Positions 26,346-36,503 are shown, numbered from the stretch's first letter. The stretch: DNA of 64,000 nt from Mesorhizobium terrae (GCF_008727715.1 NZ_CP044218.1:4757501-4821500), one strand, 5' to 3'. The notes: a model not told the origin generated them from the sequence alone. Made by a program: numbers and translations.

Positions 26346-26783
26346 CTAACGAAGGACGCGGCAGGCGCCGTTATAGACCATCCAGCGGTCGAAGCCCGAA
26401 ACGCAGAATTCGACATTGTCGCCAATGCCCGCGAAGCCCTGCCCTTCTTCGATCAGATACCAGATGGTCCGTTCGCGCCCGTCGGAAAGCGCGACCTTGG
26501 CGTTGCAATAGCGACGGCCGATCGGCCACTCTTCTTCCGCCGGCAGATAGCGCCGCTCATTGATGCGGCGGAAATCGGTGATCTGGACATTGGGCAGATG
26601 CGGAACGTGGCGCACCTGATAAGCGAAGCGGCTGGTGATCTTATTGAGCACCCACGCCTCGCCGCAAACGCCTGGATCGCCGGAGTAATGCGAAAGATCC
26701 GCCGCTTGCGCCACGGGCGCCCCGACGGAGACAGAACTCAGACCAATCAGGCTTGCGAGAAGAAGTTTGATGGAGCGAGTCAT
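26346..26783 (-). CDS. small secreted conserved-type hypothetical protein
   Basis: A 145-residue protein that I do not recognise. Residues 1-28 are a signal peptide ending AQAAD. The mature part is compact and contains four Cys, in GVCGE, RYCNA, EFCVS and GACRV, enough for two disulphides, plus many aromatic residues (HYSGD, WYLIEEG, DRWMVYNG). GAGAGG lies before the ATG. A periplasmic role is likely; function is unknown. It is a single-gene unit, with the rlmJ gene divergently placed behind it on the same strand 91 bases away. Confidence 0.75.
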   Translation of the reverse strand: MTRSIKLLLASLIGLSSVSVGAPVAQAADLSHYSGDPGVCGEAWVLNKITSRFAYQVRHVPHLPNVQITDFRRINERRYLPAEEEWPIGRRYCNAKVALSDGRERTIWYLIEEGQGFAGIGDNVEFCVSGFDRWMVYNGACRVLR

Positions 26784-26874
26784 GGGACGCCTCTCTTCAT
26801 GATCGGCGGCACTGTGCGAATTTGCCGCGAGGCGGTCAAGCTGGGAGTGAACCGACTTCGATCAAATCGGCGAT

Positions 26875-27729
26875 CTAGCCGTCGTCGCGCGCTAACCAGT
26901 CGAGCCGCCAGCCGGCCGCTCGCGGCTCCGCCATGGCCGCTGTTAGGACCGGCAGCAGCAAACGCAACTCCGCTTCCAGCGTGAATGGCGGGTTCACCAC
27001 CACAAGCCCGGTGCCGTCCAGCCTCTCGCCGTTGGAATCCGGCCGGGCCTCGAAAACGACGTCGAGCACCCTGGCCATGCCGGACTCTGCCAGACGCTGG
27101 CGGAAATCCGCGATCGAGCGCCGATCCTTGATCGGATACCAGAGCGCGTAGACGCCACCCGGCCAGCGCCCGTAGGCCTTGATTACCCCGTCCGAGAGAC
27201 GATCGAACTCACCCTCCTGCTCGAAAGGCGGGTCAATCAGCACCAGGCCCCGTTTTTCCTTGGGCGGCAGATGCGCGCCGAGTGCCAGCCAACCGTCCAG
27301 TTCGATAATGCGCGTTTGAAAATCGCCTTCGAAACGGCTCTTCAGGCGAACCGCGTCTTGCGGGTGCAATTCGATGGCCGTCAGGCGATCCTGCTTGCGC
27401 AAAAGGTGCCGCGCGATCAATGGCGAACCGGGATAGAACTGCAGGCCTGCCTGGGGATTGCAGGCACGCACCGCGTCGAGATACGGCGCGAGCGACGCCG
27501 CCACCTCCGCACCGGCATCGATGCCGGCCAGCCGTCCAATGCCGTCCCGCCACTCGCCGGTCTTCTGCGCTTCCGTCGACGAGAGATCGTAGAGCCCGAT
27601 GCCTGCATGCGTATCCATGACACGGAAGGCTTTGTCCTTGCGTTTCAGATATTCGATCAGGCGCGTCAGCACGACATGCTTGACGACGTCAGCGAAATTT
27701 CCGGCATGATAGACGTGGCGATAGTTCAT
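26875..27729 (-). CDS. rlmJ: 23S rRNA (adenine-2030-N6) methyltransferase
   Basis: Methylates N6 of A2030 in 23S rRNA using S-adenosylmethionine. It is 284 residues, the usual RlmJ length. The start MNYRHVYHAGNFADVVKH is diagnostic of the family, DTHAGIG is the SAM-binding motif I, and the catalytic motif IV reads DPPFEQ. FPGS-like NPQAGLQFYPGSP also matches. It follows the membrane protein gene at 27747-28364 by 17 bases and is likely co-transcribed with it, holC and pepA. Confidence 0.94.
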   Translation of the reverse strand: MNYRHVYHAGNFADVVKHVVLTRLIEYLKRKDKAFRVMDTHAGIGLYDLSSTEAQKTGEWRDGIGRLAGIDAGAEVAASLAPYLDAVRACNPQAGLQFYPGSPLIARHLLRKQDRLTAIELHPQDAVRLKSRFEGDFQTRIIELDGWLALGAHLPPKEKRGLVLIDPPFEQEGEFDRLSDGVIKAYGRWPGGVYALWYPIKDRRSIADFRQRLAESGMARVLDVVFEARPDSNGERLDGTGLVVVNPPFTLEAELRLLLPVLTAAMAEPRAAGWRLDWLARDDG

Positions 27730-27746
27730 GGCTTCAGTTCATGACC

Positions 27747-28364
27747 TCAAGCGGAGCTTCCCGCCCTGCCCCAGCGCGGCTTGGGTGGCATGTCCGGGTC
27801 GTTGGGTCGTCGCGGACCGCCCAGGCGGATCGCCAGCATCAAGCCAACGATACCAACTCCGATCATGCCGAATCCGATCTGGCTGCCTCTCTCATCCGGA
27901 ACCGCAGCGCCGGCGCGCAGATTGAGACTGACCGATTTGATCTGGATATTGTCGGCGTCGCCTGGTCCGATGGTGAACACGTAGACACCGGGCTTCTCGA
28001 CATCGAATGGTCCGACCTCTTCGCGAAAGATCTTGTCCGTGAGTTGCGGGCTCTGCTCACGTGGCGTCGGGTTGCCGCTGAAATGCAACGTCTTGGCGAG
28101 CACCGTGCGACCTCCGACAGCAGCTGTAAGGGTCAACACAGTGCGGTCAAAAGCATTGATGCGATCGGCATTGGTTGTCAGGTCGACCAACATCCGCACC
28201 GGTCCGTTGTCGGCTTTCAGGGGCACCGAAACCGGCTTGAAGCGGCCATTTTCATAGACACTCCAGGTACCGATCGCGTCCCCGGAAAAATTCCGGACCG
28301 CCCACGGATAAATAAGGCCGAGAGCAATACCGACAGCGATGATCAACAGAAAGAACGCGCGCAT
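27747..28364 (-). CDS. two-span membrane protein of unknown function
   Basis: A 205-residue protein not recognised as a named family. A hydrophobic segment at ~3-22 starts the protein, a ~140-residue soluble region rich in beta-prone sequence follows (TWSVYENGRFKPVSVPL, GVYVFTIGPGD), and a second hydrophobic segment lies at ~162-182, then a basic, Pro-rich tail. The central part is most likely periplasmic with the tail in the cytoplasm. AAGGA precedes the ATG. It lies between holC and rlmJ with short gaps, probably in one operon. No role can be assigned. Confidence 0.75.
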   Translation of the reverse strand: MRAFFLLIIAVGIALGLIYPWAVRNFSGDAIGTWSVYENGRFKPVSVPLKADNGPVRMLVDLTTNADRINAFDRTVLTLTAAVGGRTVLAKTLHFSGNPTPREQSPQLTDKIFREEVGPFDVEKPGVYVFTIGPGDADNIQIKSVSLNLRAGAAVPDERGSQIGFGMIGVGIVGLMLAIRLGGPRRPNDPDMPPKPRWGRAGSSA

Positions 28365-28431
28365 GGAGTGTCCTTAGAGCGTTTGGTGAGCTGCTGGAAG
28401 CGCCTAGGCAGGCACTCACCCACTCAACGGG

Positions 28432-28881
28432 TCACGCCTTTCGCTCCCAGCGCCGGTCGGCGGTCTGCTGCCAGTAAGTCACGGTATGCTCAGCCGCCTT
28501 CATGTCTTTCCAATGCATGCGAGCGGCTTCCACCTGCCCTGCATCGTGCCCGTCAAACAGGAAGACCGCTCGGTCATAACCCGACAGATCAGGCGGCAAG
28601 GCACCATCGACCAGGAAACGGATTTGCGCGCCGTTTGGATTTGCCCCTCCGGTAGTTAGCAAGATCGGCTGCTCCGCGGGATGGGCTTCATGGTCCGTCG
28701 CATGCGCAAGGAAGGCGTCGTCGCGGAAAGTCCACAGGTGCTGATCCAACGCGTCGCGACGCTCTTCGCTGCCTGTTTGCACGACGACGCGCCAGCCGCG
28801 GTCGACACTTCGCTCCAGCAGGCCTGGCAGCGCCTCCTCCAGCGTCGATTCCGTCAGGTGATAAAAGAGAACCTCGGCCAA
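28432..28881 (-). CDS. holC: DNA polymerase III chi subunit
   Basis: Clamp-loader-associated chi subunit of about 149 residues that links the replicase to SSB. The N-terminus EVLFYHLTESTLEEALPGLLE and the segment GWRVVVQTGSEERRDALDQHLW are typical, with the C-terminal HWKDMKAAEHTVTYW helix. No ATG is present in the conserved region; the TTG at 28881 fits the family's N-terminus and has GAAGG nine bases upstream. This gives a four-base gap after the pepA stop, and the ribosome site lies within the end of pepA. The pepA-holC pairing is widespread in proteobacteria. Confidence 0.92.
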   Translation of the reverse strand: MAEVLFYHLTESTLEEALPGLLERSVDRGWRVVVQTGSEERRDALDQHLWTFRDDAFLAHATDHEAHPAEQPILLTTGGANPNGAQIRFLVDGALPPDLSGYDRAVFLFDGHDAGQVEAARMHWKDMKAAEHTVTYWQQTADRRWERKA

Positions 28882-28885
28882 GAAC

Positions 28886-30379
28886 TCAGCCTTCGTAGTT
28901 ATCGCGCACGAACCGGTCGAGAAGCCTGACGCCGAACCCCGATCCCCAGGACTGATTGATCTCGCTGGAGGGTGCCCCCATGGCCGTACCGGCAATGTCC
29001 AGATGAGCCCAAGGGGTCTCCTTGATGAAACGCTGGAGAAACTGCGCGGCCGTAATGGCGCCGCCATAGCGTCCGCCGATGTTCTTCATATCGGCATTTT
29101 TTGAGTCCAGCAGCTTGTCGTATTCGGAACCGAGCGGCATGCGCCAGAGCTTTTCCTGCGTGACCGTGCCCGCCTGCAGCAACCGGTTGGCAAGTTCATC
29201 ATCATTGGCGAAGAGCCCGGCATGATGCTGGCCAAGCGCCACCATGATCGCTCCGGTGAGTGTCGCGAGGTCGACGATCAGCTTGGGATGAAAGCGATCA
29301 TTGCAATACCAGAGCGCGTCGGCCAGAACGAGACGGCCTTCCGCGTCGGTGTTGAGCACTTCGATGGTCTGGCCCGACATCGAGGTGACGATATCGCCCG
29401 GCCGCTGGGCATGGCCATCCACGCTGTTTTCCACCAGGCCGAGAATGCCGACCACATTGGCCTTGGCTTTGCGGGCGGCCAGTGCATGCATAAGGCCGGT
29501 CACGGCAGCGGCACCGCCCATGTCGCCCTTCATCTCCTCCATTCCGGAGGCCGGCTTCATCGAGTTGCCACCCGTATCGAAGGTCACGCCCTTGCCGACA
29601 AATGCCACCGGCTTGTCCTTGGCTTTGCCGCCATTCCATTGCAGCACAGCCAGGCGTGCGCCACGTGGCGACCCCTGCGCGACGCCGAGCAAGGATCCCA
29701 TACCGAGCTTTTTCATCTCCTTCTCGGCCAGGATTTCGACCTTGACGCCGAGCGCTTCCAGCTCCTTGGCCCGGTCAGCGAATTCCACCGGCCCCAGAAT
29801 ATTGGCCGGCTCGTTGACCAGGTCGCGCGCCAGGCACACGCCGTCCACGACGGCTTCGATTTCCGCAAACGCCTTCTTGGCGGCACTCGGATGCGAGAGC
29901 TGGATGGTGATCTTCACCGGAGCCTTGCTATCGTCCTTGGCGTCGTCCCCCTTCTTCGTCTTGTATTTGTCAAAGGAGTAGCCGCGCAGAAGAATGCCGG
30001 CAGCCAGGCCGGCCGCTTCGGCTGCGCCAACTTCCACGCCGGGCAGATCGAGTATGATCGCCACTTCTTCCGCCTTGCGCAGCGAGGCCGCTATCTGCCC
30101 GCCAAGCTTCATCCAGGCATATTCGTCCAGCGCCGATATCTTGCCGACGCCGATCACTGCCAATCGACCGATTTCTGCACCTTCAGGTGCCAGCACCTCG
30201 GCGACAGAGCCAAATTTACCGGAGAAGTCGGCAATTGGCAGCGCCCGCGCAAGCGTGTTGGCAGGATCGTGTGCTTTGCCGGTTTCCGAAATTCCGGCGT
30301 CCTCCGCCGACAGGACGAAGACCGCACCTTTTTTCACGGCAGCAAATTTGGAAAAGGCGATGGAGTATCTGGCGGCCAT
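28886..30379 (-). CDS. pepA: leucyl aminopeptidase (M17)
   Basis: Cytosolic dinuclear-metal aminopeptidase of 497 residues that removes N-terminal residues from peptides. The M17 signature [14 protein letters not shown] is intact. The upstream metal-binding segments [10 protein letters not shown] and MKGDMGGAA carry the expected Lys, Asp and Asp/Glu ligands. The ATG at 30379 (MAARYS) has AGGAT upstream; a further 27 residues in the longer frame look unconserved. It is divergent from lptF across a 383-base control region. In some bacteria PepA is also a DNA-binding protein (XerA in E. coli); nothing here tests that. Confidence 0.95.
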   Translation of the reverse strand: MAARYSIAFSKFAAVKKGAVFVLSAEDAGISETGKAHDPANTLARALPIADFSGKFGSVAEVLAPEGAEIGRLAVIGVGKISALDEYAWMKLGGQIAASLRKAEEVAIILDLPGVEVGAAEAAGLAAGILLRGYSFDKYKTKKGDDAKDDSKAPVKITIQLSHPSAAKKAFAEIEAVVDGVCLARDLVNEPANILGPVEFADRAKELEALGVKVEILAEKEMKKLGMGSLLGVAQGSPRGARLAVLQWNGGKAKDKPVAFVGKGVTFDTGGNSMKPASGMEEMKGDMGGAAAVTGLMHALAARKAKANVVGILGLVENSVDGHAQRPGDIVTSMSGQTIEVLNTDAEGRLVLADALWYCNDRFHPKLIVDLATLTGAIMVALGQHHAGLFANDDELANRLLQAGTVTQEKLWRMPLGSEYDKLLDSKNADMKNIGGRYGGAITAAQFLQRFIKETPWAHLDIAGTAMGAPSSEINQSWGSGFGVRLLDRFVRDNYEG

Positions 30380-30762
30380 GAGATCCTGCGTGATTTTCTG
30401 TTCGAAGCGAGTTGCGACATTTCGCGCTTTTGGGACGTTTGGCAAGACTGGCCAGCGCAAGGTTGGCGTAATGAAGAGAGCCCATAGGTCAACAGCTGTT
30501 GGCTGCGGGGACCATCAATGCCGACGAGACGATTTGACCGCACCGGACACTTGACGTTCGACTGTGCATTGCACAAATGTCTGGCTGAGCTTGTCGTTAA
30601 CCATGCCTCTTCGCCTTTTCTTATCCATTGCCGACCAGACTCGGCTCACGGGATACGATGACTTGAAACGGAACCAAATCAGGCCGGTTGTGTGGGTGTC
30701 ACCGGAAAGATAACTTCAAACCAGCGACACACGTCGAGATCAATCGAGAAGAACTGCCCTGA
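30380..30762. other. divergent control region pepA / lptF
   Basis: A gene-free 383-base stretch between divergent starts. It presumably holds promoters for pepA-holC and for the LPS-export operon, but I could not assign a convincing -35/-10 pair. A TTGACG at about 30554 on the plus strand is a possible -35. Confidence 0.4.
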
Positions 30763-31962
30763 ATGAAGGTCGCCGAGCTCTACATATTCCGGCGTGCGCT
30801 CTCGCTCTTTCTCGCGGCGTTGGCGTGGACGCTGGCAATTGTCTGGACGACCCAGGTCCTCACGCGCATCAATCTGGTCACGGATAACGGACAGTCGGCT
30901 GCTACCTTTTTTCAGGTCGCCGCTCTCATTTTGCCCACGATCATACCGATCGTGGTCCCCTTTGCCCTCATCGTGGCGGTCGCGCAGACGCTGAGCGTGA
31001 TGAATTCCGATTCGGAACTGGTGGTCATCAGCGCCGCCGGCTCGTCGCGTATGACCGTCATCAAGCCGATCCTGATCCTGGCGCTGGCGGCAGGCGTATT
31101 TTCCTTCATCGTCGATAATGGCGTCGAGCCCTATGCCCGTCAAAAGAACCGGGAACTCATCGCCAGCGCCCGCGCTGATTTCCTGTCGCTGATCATTCAG
31201 GAAGGCACCTTCCGGAAAATCGAAGATGGGCTGTTCGTGCAGATCGGCGAACGTTTTGCCGATGGCGGGCTGGGCAGCATCTTCGTCGCGGACTCCCGCC
31301 AGCCCGGGACTGATCTGGTGTATTACGCCAAGACCGGGGCGGTAATCGACAAGGGCAAGGAAAAGGTGCTGCTGATGAACGATGGCGTCGTCCATCGTAA
31401 GGCACCAGCCGGCGACGTTTCGGTCATTCGTTTCACATCCTACGCCTTCGACCTGTCGGCCTTCGCGACTGCGGCACAAACCACGCTTTATCCAAAAGAC
31501 CAGACGACTCAGTACCTGCTCAATCCGAACCCGAACGACAAGATCTACCAGCAATCGCCGGACACGTACCGGGCCGAACTGGCGCTGCGGTTCTCGGAAT
31601 GGGCTTATACGCTGGCCTTCGCGATGATCGCCCTTGCCGTCGCCGGCGATGCCCGATCGCATCGCGAGGCGCGCATCCATCCACTGATCACTGCCGTTTG
31701 CATTGCATTGTTCGTGCGTTGGCTGGGTTTCTTCGCCGCCGGCAAAGCGAGCACCAATCCATTTTACAACTATGTTGTGCTGGCCGTGCCTTTTGCCGCG
31801 TCGGTCGTGGCCGGCTGGGTGATCTATTCCAATCATCGCATGGAGCTACCGGTAAGCTGGGCTGACTGGCTGACGAACATGTTTTCCCGAATGGGTGACT
31901 TCGGTCCGCGCCTGCGACTTTGGTGGGCCAATCGGGTCGCTTCCCGACAAGGGAGAGCGTGA
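30763..31962 (+). CDS. lptF: LPS export permease LptF
   Basis: One of the two permeases of the LptB2FG transporter that extracts LPS from the inner membrane. It is 399 residues with six expected membrane segments, three on each side of a large periplasmic beta-jellyroll region. The start MKVAELYIFRRALSLFL and the YxxR-type N-terminus are typical of YjgP/YjgQ proteins. The stop overlaps the lptG start by one base (TGATG). No strong ribosome site precedes the ATG at 30763. Confidence 0.93.
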   Translation: MKVAELYIFRRALSLFLAALAWTLAIVWTTQVLTRINLVTDNGQSAATFFQVAALILPTIIPIVVPFALIVAVAQTLSVMNSDSELVVISAAGSSRMTVIKPILILALAAGVFSFIVDNGVEPYARQKNRELIASARADFLSLIIQEGTFRKIEDGLFVQIGERFADGGLGSIFVADSRQPGTDLVYYAKTGAVIDKGKEKVLLMNDGVVHRKAPAGDVSVIRFTSYAFDLSAFATAAQTTLYPKDQTTQYLLNPNPNDKIYQQSPDTYRAELALRFSEWAYTLAFAMIALAVAGDARSHREARIHPLITAVCIALFVRWLGFFAAGKASTNPFYNYVVLAVPFAASVVAGWVIYSNHRMELPVSWADWLTNMFSRMGDFGPRLRLWWANRVASRQGRA

Positions 31963-33044
31963 TGGGTTGGACGCTCGGTCGTTATTTCTTCTTCCGTTAC
32001 CTCGGGATCACCATCTGGATTTTCCTCGGGCTATTCGCGCTCGTTTTCCTGATCGATTTTACCGAATTGACCGGCCGAATTGCCGGCCTGCCCGGTTTTT
32101 CATATCAACTCGGCTTCGCGATCTCGGCGCTGCGCGTGCCGATGATCATGCTGCAGACCGTACCGTTCGTCGGTCTGTTCTCGGCGATGGCCACGCTCGT
32201 GTCGCTCAACCGCAAATATGAATTGGTGATCGCGCGTTCCGCCGGCATTTCCGCCTGGCAGTTCCTGCTCCCCTGCTGCATCGGCGCACTGATGTTCGGA
32301 GCCGTCGCGGTAGGCGTGCTCAACCCGCTGGCTGCTTATGGATTTTCTCAATCCGAGCAGATCGAAAGCGATCTTCGATCGGGTTCATCCAACGATGTCT
32401 CGGCAAGCGCAGCCCCGTGGATCCGGCAGAAAACATCGGCAGGCGACACAATCATCGGTGCTCGCGCCATCCTGAACCAGGGATTGGAGATGGCGGACGC
32501 GTCGTTCTTCCTGCTCGATCCCCAGGGCAACATCATCGAACGCAAGGACGCCAAAAAGGTATTCCTCCGCGACGGCTATTGGGATCTGCAAGACGTAACC
32601 ATCCTGAAAGACGGCAACGCCAGCAAGCGGGATTCCGACCGGCTGCCGACCGACCTCAGGCCGGAATTCGTTCAAGAGCGGTTGGCTCGGCCGGAGACAA
32701 TCCCATTTTACGATCTGCCGCAGAAGATTGAAGTTGCTCGATCTTTCGGTCTGAAGGCAAATGCGTTCGCCATGCAATTCGATTCGTTGGTCGCGATGCC
32801 CTTCCTTCTGATTGCGATGACGCTTATTGCGGCAACCGTCTCGATGAGATTTGCACGAATGGGACAATCGGCAACGATGATTCTGGGTGGCGTCGTTGCG
32901 GGGTTTCTGCTTTATGTCGTATCTGTTTTGGTCAAAGCGTTTGGAGTGGCGGGATTCGTCCCGACCATCGTAGCTGCATGGTTTCCGGTGGTCGTGGCGA
33001 TGTTCTTTGGGGTAACGTTCCTGCTTTACAGGGAAGACGGCTAG
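31962..33044 (+). CDS. lptG: LPS export permease LptG
   Basis: Partner permease of LptF in the inner-membrane LPS extractor, 360 residues. MGWTLGRYFFFRYLGITIWIFL opens the first membrane helix, a periplasmic jellyroll follows, and three membrane helices end the protein. The ATG at 31962 overlaps the lptF stop and is preceded by GGGAGAG, which is better than the start 42 bases earlier. The following lptD gene begins within a few bases, so inner- and outer-membrane parts of the export bridge are made from one transcript. Confidence 0.94.
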   Translation: MGWTLGRYFFFRYLGITIWIFLGLFALVFLIDFTELTGRIAGLPGFSYQLGFAISALRVPMIMLQTVPFVGLFSAMATLVSLNRKYELVIARSAGISAWQFLLPCCIGALMFGAVAVGVLNPLAAYGFSQSEQIESDLRSGSSNDVSASAAPWIRQKTSAGDTIIGARAILNQGLEMADASFFLLDPQGNIIERKDAKKVFLRDGYWDLQDVTILKDGNASKRDSDRLPTDLRPEFVQERLARPETIPFYDLPQKIEVARSFGLKANAFAMQFDSLVAMPFLLIAMTLIAATVSMRFARMGQSATMILGGVVAGFLLYVVSVLVKAFGVAGFVPTIVAAWFPVVVAMFFGVTFLLYREDG

Positions 33045-33046
33045 TG

Positions 33047-35464
33047 GTGAGGGCGGTTTTGCACGGCCGTAATTCAATGCGCGCTGCGTTGCTGTGCGGC
33101 GTGAGCGTCTTGGCATGCCTTGTTGCAGGCAGCGTTTTTGTCACCCCGGCGGCGGCCCAAAAGGTGGAGACACCCACTGTTCCGGCTGGTTCCCAGATGC
33201 TCCTGGAATCAGACACGCTGGTCTACGACAACGACAAGCAGACGGTGACCGCGGTCGGCGGCGTCCAGATCGAATATGGCGGCAACAAACTTGTCGCTCA
33301 GCGCGTCGACTACGATCGCAAAACGAAACGCCTTGTTGCCTCAGGTAACGCTCAGTTGGTGCAGAGCGATGGCACCAAGATCAATTCCGAGCACATCGAT
33401 CTTACCGACGATTTCGCCGACGGATTCGTTAACGCCCTGCGTGTCGAGACCCCGGACAAAACCTATTTCGGCGCTGAAAGCGCCGAACGTATCGGTGGCG
33501 TCCTGACCACATTCCACAATGGTGTCTATACGGCCTGCGAGCCATGTGAGGACAAGCCGGACAAGGCGCCGATTTGGCGTGTGAAGGCGCGCAAGATCAT
33601 CTGGAACGGCCAGAAGAAGACGGTGCGGTTCGAGAACTCCAATTTCGAGTTCTTCGGCTTCCCCCTCGCCTTCCTGCCGGCTTTCGAAATCGCCGACCCG
33701 ACCGTAAAGCGCAAGACCGGCTTCCTGATGCCAGGCATCTCTATCAACAGCAAACTTGGCACGGGAATCAGTATTCCGTACTACTTGGCGCTGTCACCGA
33801 CCTACGACGTCACTGCGCGCGGCACGTACTATACGAATCAGGGCTTTCTGGGCGAGGCTGAGTGGCGCCAGCGTTTCGACAACGGCCAGTACAGCTTGCG
33901 CATTGCCGGCATCAACCAGAAACAACCCGGAAAATTCGATGCGAACACCGTCGACTCCGGACCAGATGGCGACCCGAACAAACTCCGCGGCATGATGGGC
34001 ACCAAAGGCCAGTTTGCGATCAATTCGCGTTGGAATTTCGGTTGGAACATTCTGGTACAGACGGATAAAAACTTTTCGAGCACCTATCATATTCAGGGCT
34101 ACAATGACTCCGTACATCGGTCGGAAGTCTATTTGACCGGCCTGAACGACAGGAACTATTTCGACTTGCGCGCGATGCACTTCCAAGTGCAAGAAAAGAC
34201 GTTGCCGCAGACCTCTGGCGCACGCTATCAGACCGGTGCGCGCGACGAATTCCAGCCGTGGGTACTGCCGTCGCTGGACTATGCCTACATCCCCGACGCA
34301 CCGCTGGCTGGCGGCCAATTGTCGGTCAATCTGAATGCACGCGTTATCAGGCGCGACCGTCTCGATCAGGCCTTCGTCACGCCCTACGATACGCTGTCGG
34401 CTGTTCAGCGCGTTCGTGGCATCGAGGGTGAATCCGGGCGTCTGACAGCAGAAGCCGAATGGAAGCGTAGTTTCGTCACCGACGGCGGTTTGGTGCTCAC
34501 CCCGCTGCTCGCTTTCCAAGCGGACGCAAACTACTTGAATGCCTCCTCGGGTTCGATCAACGCCATCAATCAGATGGCAGTTGCACAGGGTGTGGCTACC
34601 GACATGCGCTCGTCCTTCGCAAGGACCATGGCGACGGCTGGTCTTGAAATGCGCTGGCCGGTTTTGTTTTCCAGCCTGACCGGTGGCTCGCATGTTGTCG
34701 AGCCGATGGCTCAGCTGTTCCTGCGCCCCAACGAGCCTTATGTCGGTGGCCTGCGCGTTCCCAATGAGGACGCACAGAGCATGGTGTTCGACGCCACGAC
34801 CCTGTTCGAGCGCGACAAATTCTCAGGTTATGATCGGATCGAGGGTGGTACCCGCGCCAATGTGGGTGTGCGTTATTCCGGCAGCTACGCTAATGGCTGG
34901 ACGACGAACGCGCTGTTTGGCCAATCTTATCAGCTGTCGGGCACGAATTCCTTCGCTCAGCCGGATCTCGTCAATGTCGGCGCCTATTCCGGCCTGCAGA
35001 CCGACACATCCGATTTCGTCGGCCTGGCTGGCTTCACTAGCCCCGGTGGTTTGTCGGCGTCAGTCAGCGGGCGCTTCGACGCCAGCACTTTCGAAGTCCG
35101 TCGGACAGAACTGCGGACGGCCTATAGCGGCTCGTCGCCGATTTCGGTCTCGGCGCAATACGCCTTCATCCAGGCTCAGCCGGACTATGGCTTCCCGGTC
35201 GATCGCCATGAGGTGACATTCGGTGCTTCGACACGCCTCAACCAGAATTGGCGCATCTTCGGATCGAGCACATACGACATCAAGGCCGAAGTGCTGACCA
35301 GCGATGGTCTTGGTTTTGCCTATGACGACGAGTGCTTCACCTACCTGATGACCGTTTCGGAAAGCCGTGACCGCGTGACCAAGGAAGTGACTCGCAATTT
35401 CGGCTTCAACATCTCGTTCCGCACGATCGGCGATTTCGGCTCGACCACCAGCAGTTTCCAATAG
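33047..35464 (+). CDS. lptD: LPS-assembly protein LptD
   Basis: Outer-membrane LPS insertase of ~805 residues. A signal peptide ends TPAAAQ. The N-terminal OstA/LptA-like jellyroll follows (LLESDTLVYDNDKQTVTA...), then the 26-stranded barrel domain. A Cys pair near TACEPCEDK corresponds to the disulphide region at the domain boundary, and another Cys is near the C-terminus (DDECFTY), consistent with disulphide-dependent assembly. The start is uncertain: GTG 33047, two bases after lptG, has AGGGAAG upstream, while ATG 33077 gives a shorter signal peptide without a visible ribosome site. The gene is essential in most Gram-negatives. Confidence 0.94.
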   Translation: MRAVLHGRNSMRAALLCGVSVLACLVAGSVFVTPAAAQKVETPTVPAGSQMLLESDTLVYDNDKQTVTAVGGVQIEYGGNKLVAQRVDYDRKTKRLVASGNAQLVQSDGTKINSEHIDLTDDFADGFVNALRVETPDKTYFGAESAERIGGVLTTFHNGVYTACEPCEDKPDKAPIWRVKARKIIWNGQKKTVRFENSNFEFFGFPLAFLPAFEIADPTVKRKTGFLMPGISINSKLGTGISIPYYLALSPTYDVTARGTYYTNQGFLGEAEWRQRFDNGQYSLRIAGINQKQPGKFDANTVDSGPDGDPNKLRGMMGTKGQFAINSRWNFGWNILVQTDKNFSSTYHIQGYNDSVHRSEVYLTGLNDRNYFDLRAMHFQVQEKTLPQTSGARYQTGARDEFQPWVLPSLDYAYIPDAPLAGGQLSVNLNARVIRRDRLDQAFVTPYDTLSAVQRVRGIEGESGRLTAEAEWKRSFVTDGGLVLTPLLAFQADANYLNASSGSINAINQMAVAQGVATDMRSSFARTMATAGLEMRWPVLFSSLTGGSHVVEPMAQLFLRPNEPYVGGLRVPNEDAQSMVFDATTLFERDKFSGYDRIEGGTRANVGVRYSGSYANGWTTNALFGQSYQLSGTNSFAQPDLVNVGAYSGLQTDTSDFVGLAGFTSPGGLSASVSGRFDASTFEVRRTELRTAYSGSSPISVSAQYAFIQAQPDYGFPVDRHEVTFGASTRLNQNWRIFGSSTYDIKAEVLTSDGLGFAYDDECFTYLMTVSESRDRVTKEVTRNFGFNISFRTIGDFGSTTSSFQ

Positions 35465-35564
35465 CCAGCCCTTGCAGGACACGGTTTCGCCGCATAGGAC
35501 AGGCATGCAAACGACAAATCTGGCTAAGATTTGAGCCGGAATCGGATTGGATTTGGAACGGACG

Positions 35565-36497
35565 ATGAGGAAACAGCTCTTTTCCGCGAGCTTGGCGCTC
35601 CTAGTGGCAACGGCCGGCATATCGCTGACATTGTCGACGCAATCGGTCTTCGCCAGTGAAATCAAATATGTCGTCAACAACCTTGCCATCACCAGTGGCG
35701 ACATTCAGCATCGCGCCGCTTTCCTGCGCCTGCAGAAGCGCAAGGGTGACGCCTCCCAGGAGATGATCGACCAGACCCTGCGTCTTGCCGAAGCCAGGCG
35801 GTTGGGCATCCGCATCTCGGACAAGCAGGTGGAGGACGCTTATGCGCGCTTTGCCTCGACCAACAAGATGCAACTTGCCCAGCTCGACGGGATCATGGAC
35901 AAGTCCGGCGTCACCAAGCAGCATTTCAAGGAATTCATTCGCGCGCAGATGGCTTGGAATCAGGCGCTCACCATGCGCAACCGCTCCGAGCAAGGCGGGC
36001 TGAGCGAGCAGGATGCCGTGCGCAAGATGCTGCAGAAAGGCGGCAGCAAGCCCTCCGCCACCGAGTATCTGTTGCAGCAGATCATCTTCGTCGTACCCCC
36101 TGCAGAACGCGGTTCGTCGATGGCCAAACGCAAGCGCGAAGCGGAAGCGATGCGCGCCCGGTTCAATGGTTGCAACACCACGCGCGAATTCGCCAAGGGA
36201 CTGATCGACGTCACAGTACGTGATCTCGGTCGCGTGTTGGCGCCGCAGCTGCCCGCGGATTGGGCCGACCAGGTCAAGGCAACCAAGGCCGGTGGCGCGA
36301 CCAGCGTGCGCGAAACCGATCGCGGCATCGAATTCATTGGCGTGTGTTCGGCGCGCGAAGTCTCGGACGACAAAGTCGCCCAGATGGTGCTGCAGACCGA
36401 AGGCTTTGGCGGCGGCAAGAAGGACGACGCAGCCGACGCACTGAGCAAAAAATACGTTTCCGAGCTGAAGGCCAAGGCCGTCATCGTACAGCGCTGA
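35565..36497 (+). CDS. SurA-like periplasmic chaperone
   Basis: A 310-residue exported protein in the position where alphaproteobacteria carry a SurA homologue. A signal peptide ends QSVFAS. Residues ~38-170 match the SurA N-terminal chaperone domain (NNLAITSGDIQHRAAFL, and an SGVTKQHFKEFIRAQMAW helix). The parvulin-type region after ~180 is short and lacks an obvious catalytic motif, so prolyl-isomerase activity may be lost, as in some SurA domains. It probably escorts outer-membrane proteins such as LptD, encoded just upstream. The ATG at 35565 begins MRKQLFSA; a start six codons earlier is possible. Confidence 0.82.
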   Translation: MRKQLFSASLALLVATAGISLTLSTQSVFASEIKYVVNNLAITSGDIQHRAAFLRLQKRKGDASQEMIDQTLRLAEARRLGIRISDKQVEDAYARFASTNKMQLAQLDGIMDKSGVTKQHFKEFIRAQMAWNQALTMRNRSEQGGLSEQDAVRKMLQKGGSKPSATEYLLQQIIFVVPPAERGSSMAKRKREAEAMRARFNGCNTTREFAKGLIDVTVRDLGRVLAPQLPADWADQVKATKAGGATSVRETDRGIEFIGVCSAREVSDDKVAQMVLQTEGFGGGKKDDAADALSKKYVSELKAKAVIVQR

Positions 36498-36503
36498 TCG
36501 GCC

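Noticed and set aside
30380..30762. Possible small RNA or leader peptide between pepA and lptF
   Set aside because: No stable fold, terminator or ribosome-bound short frame could be found by eye.
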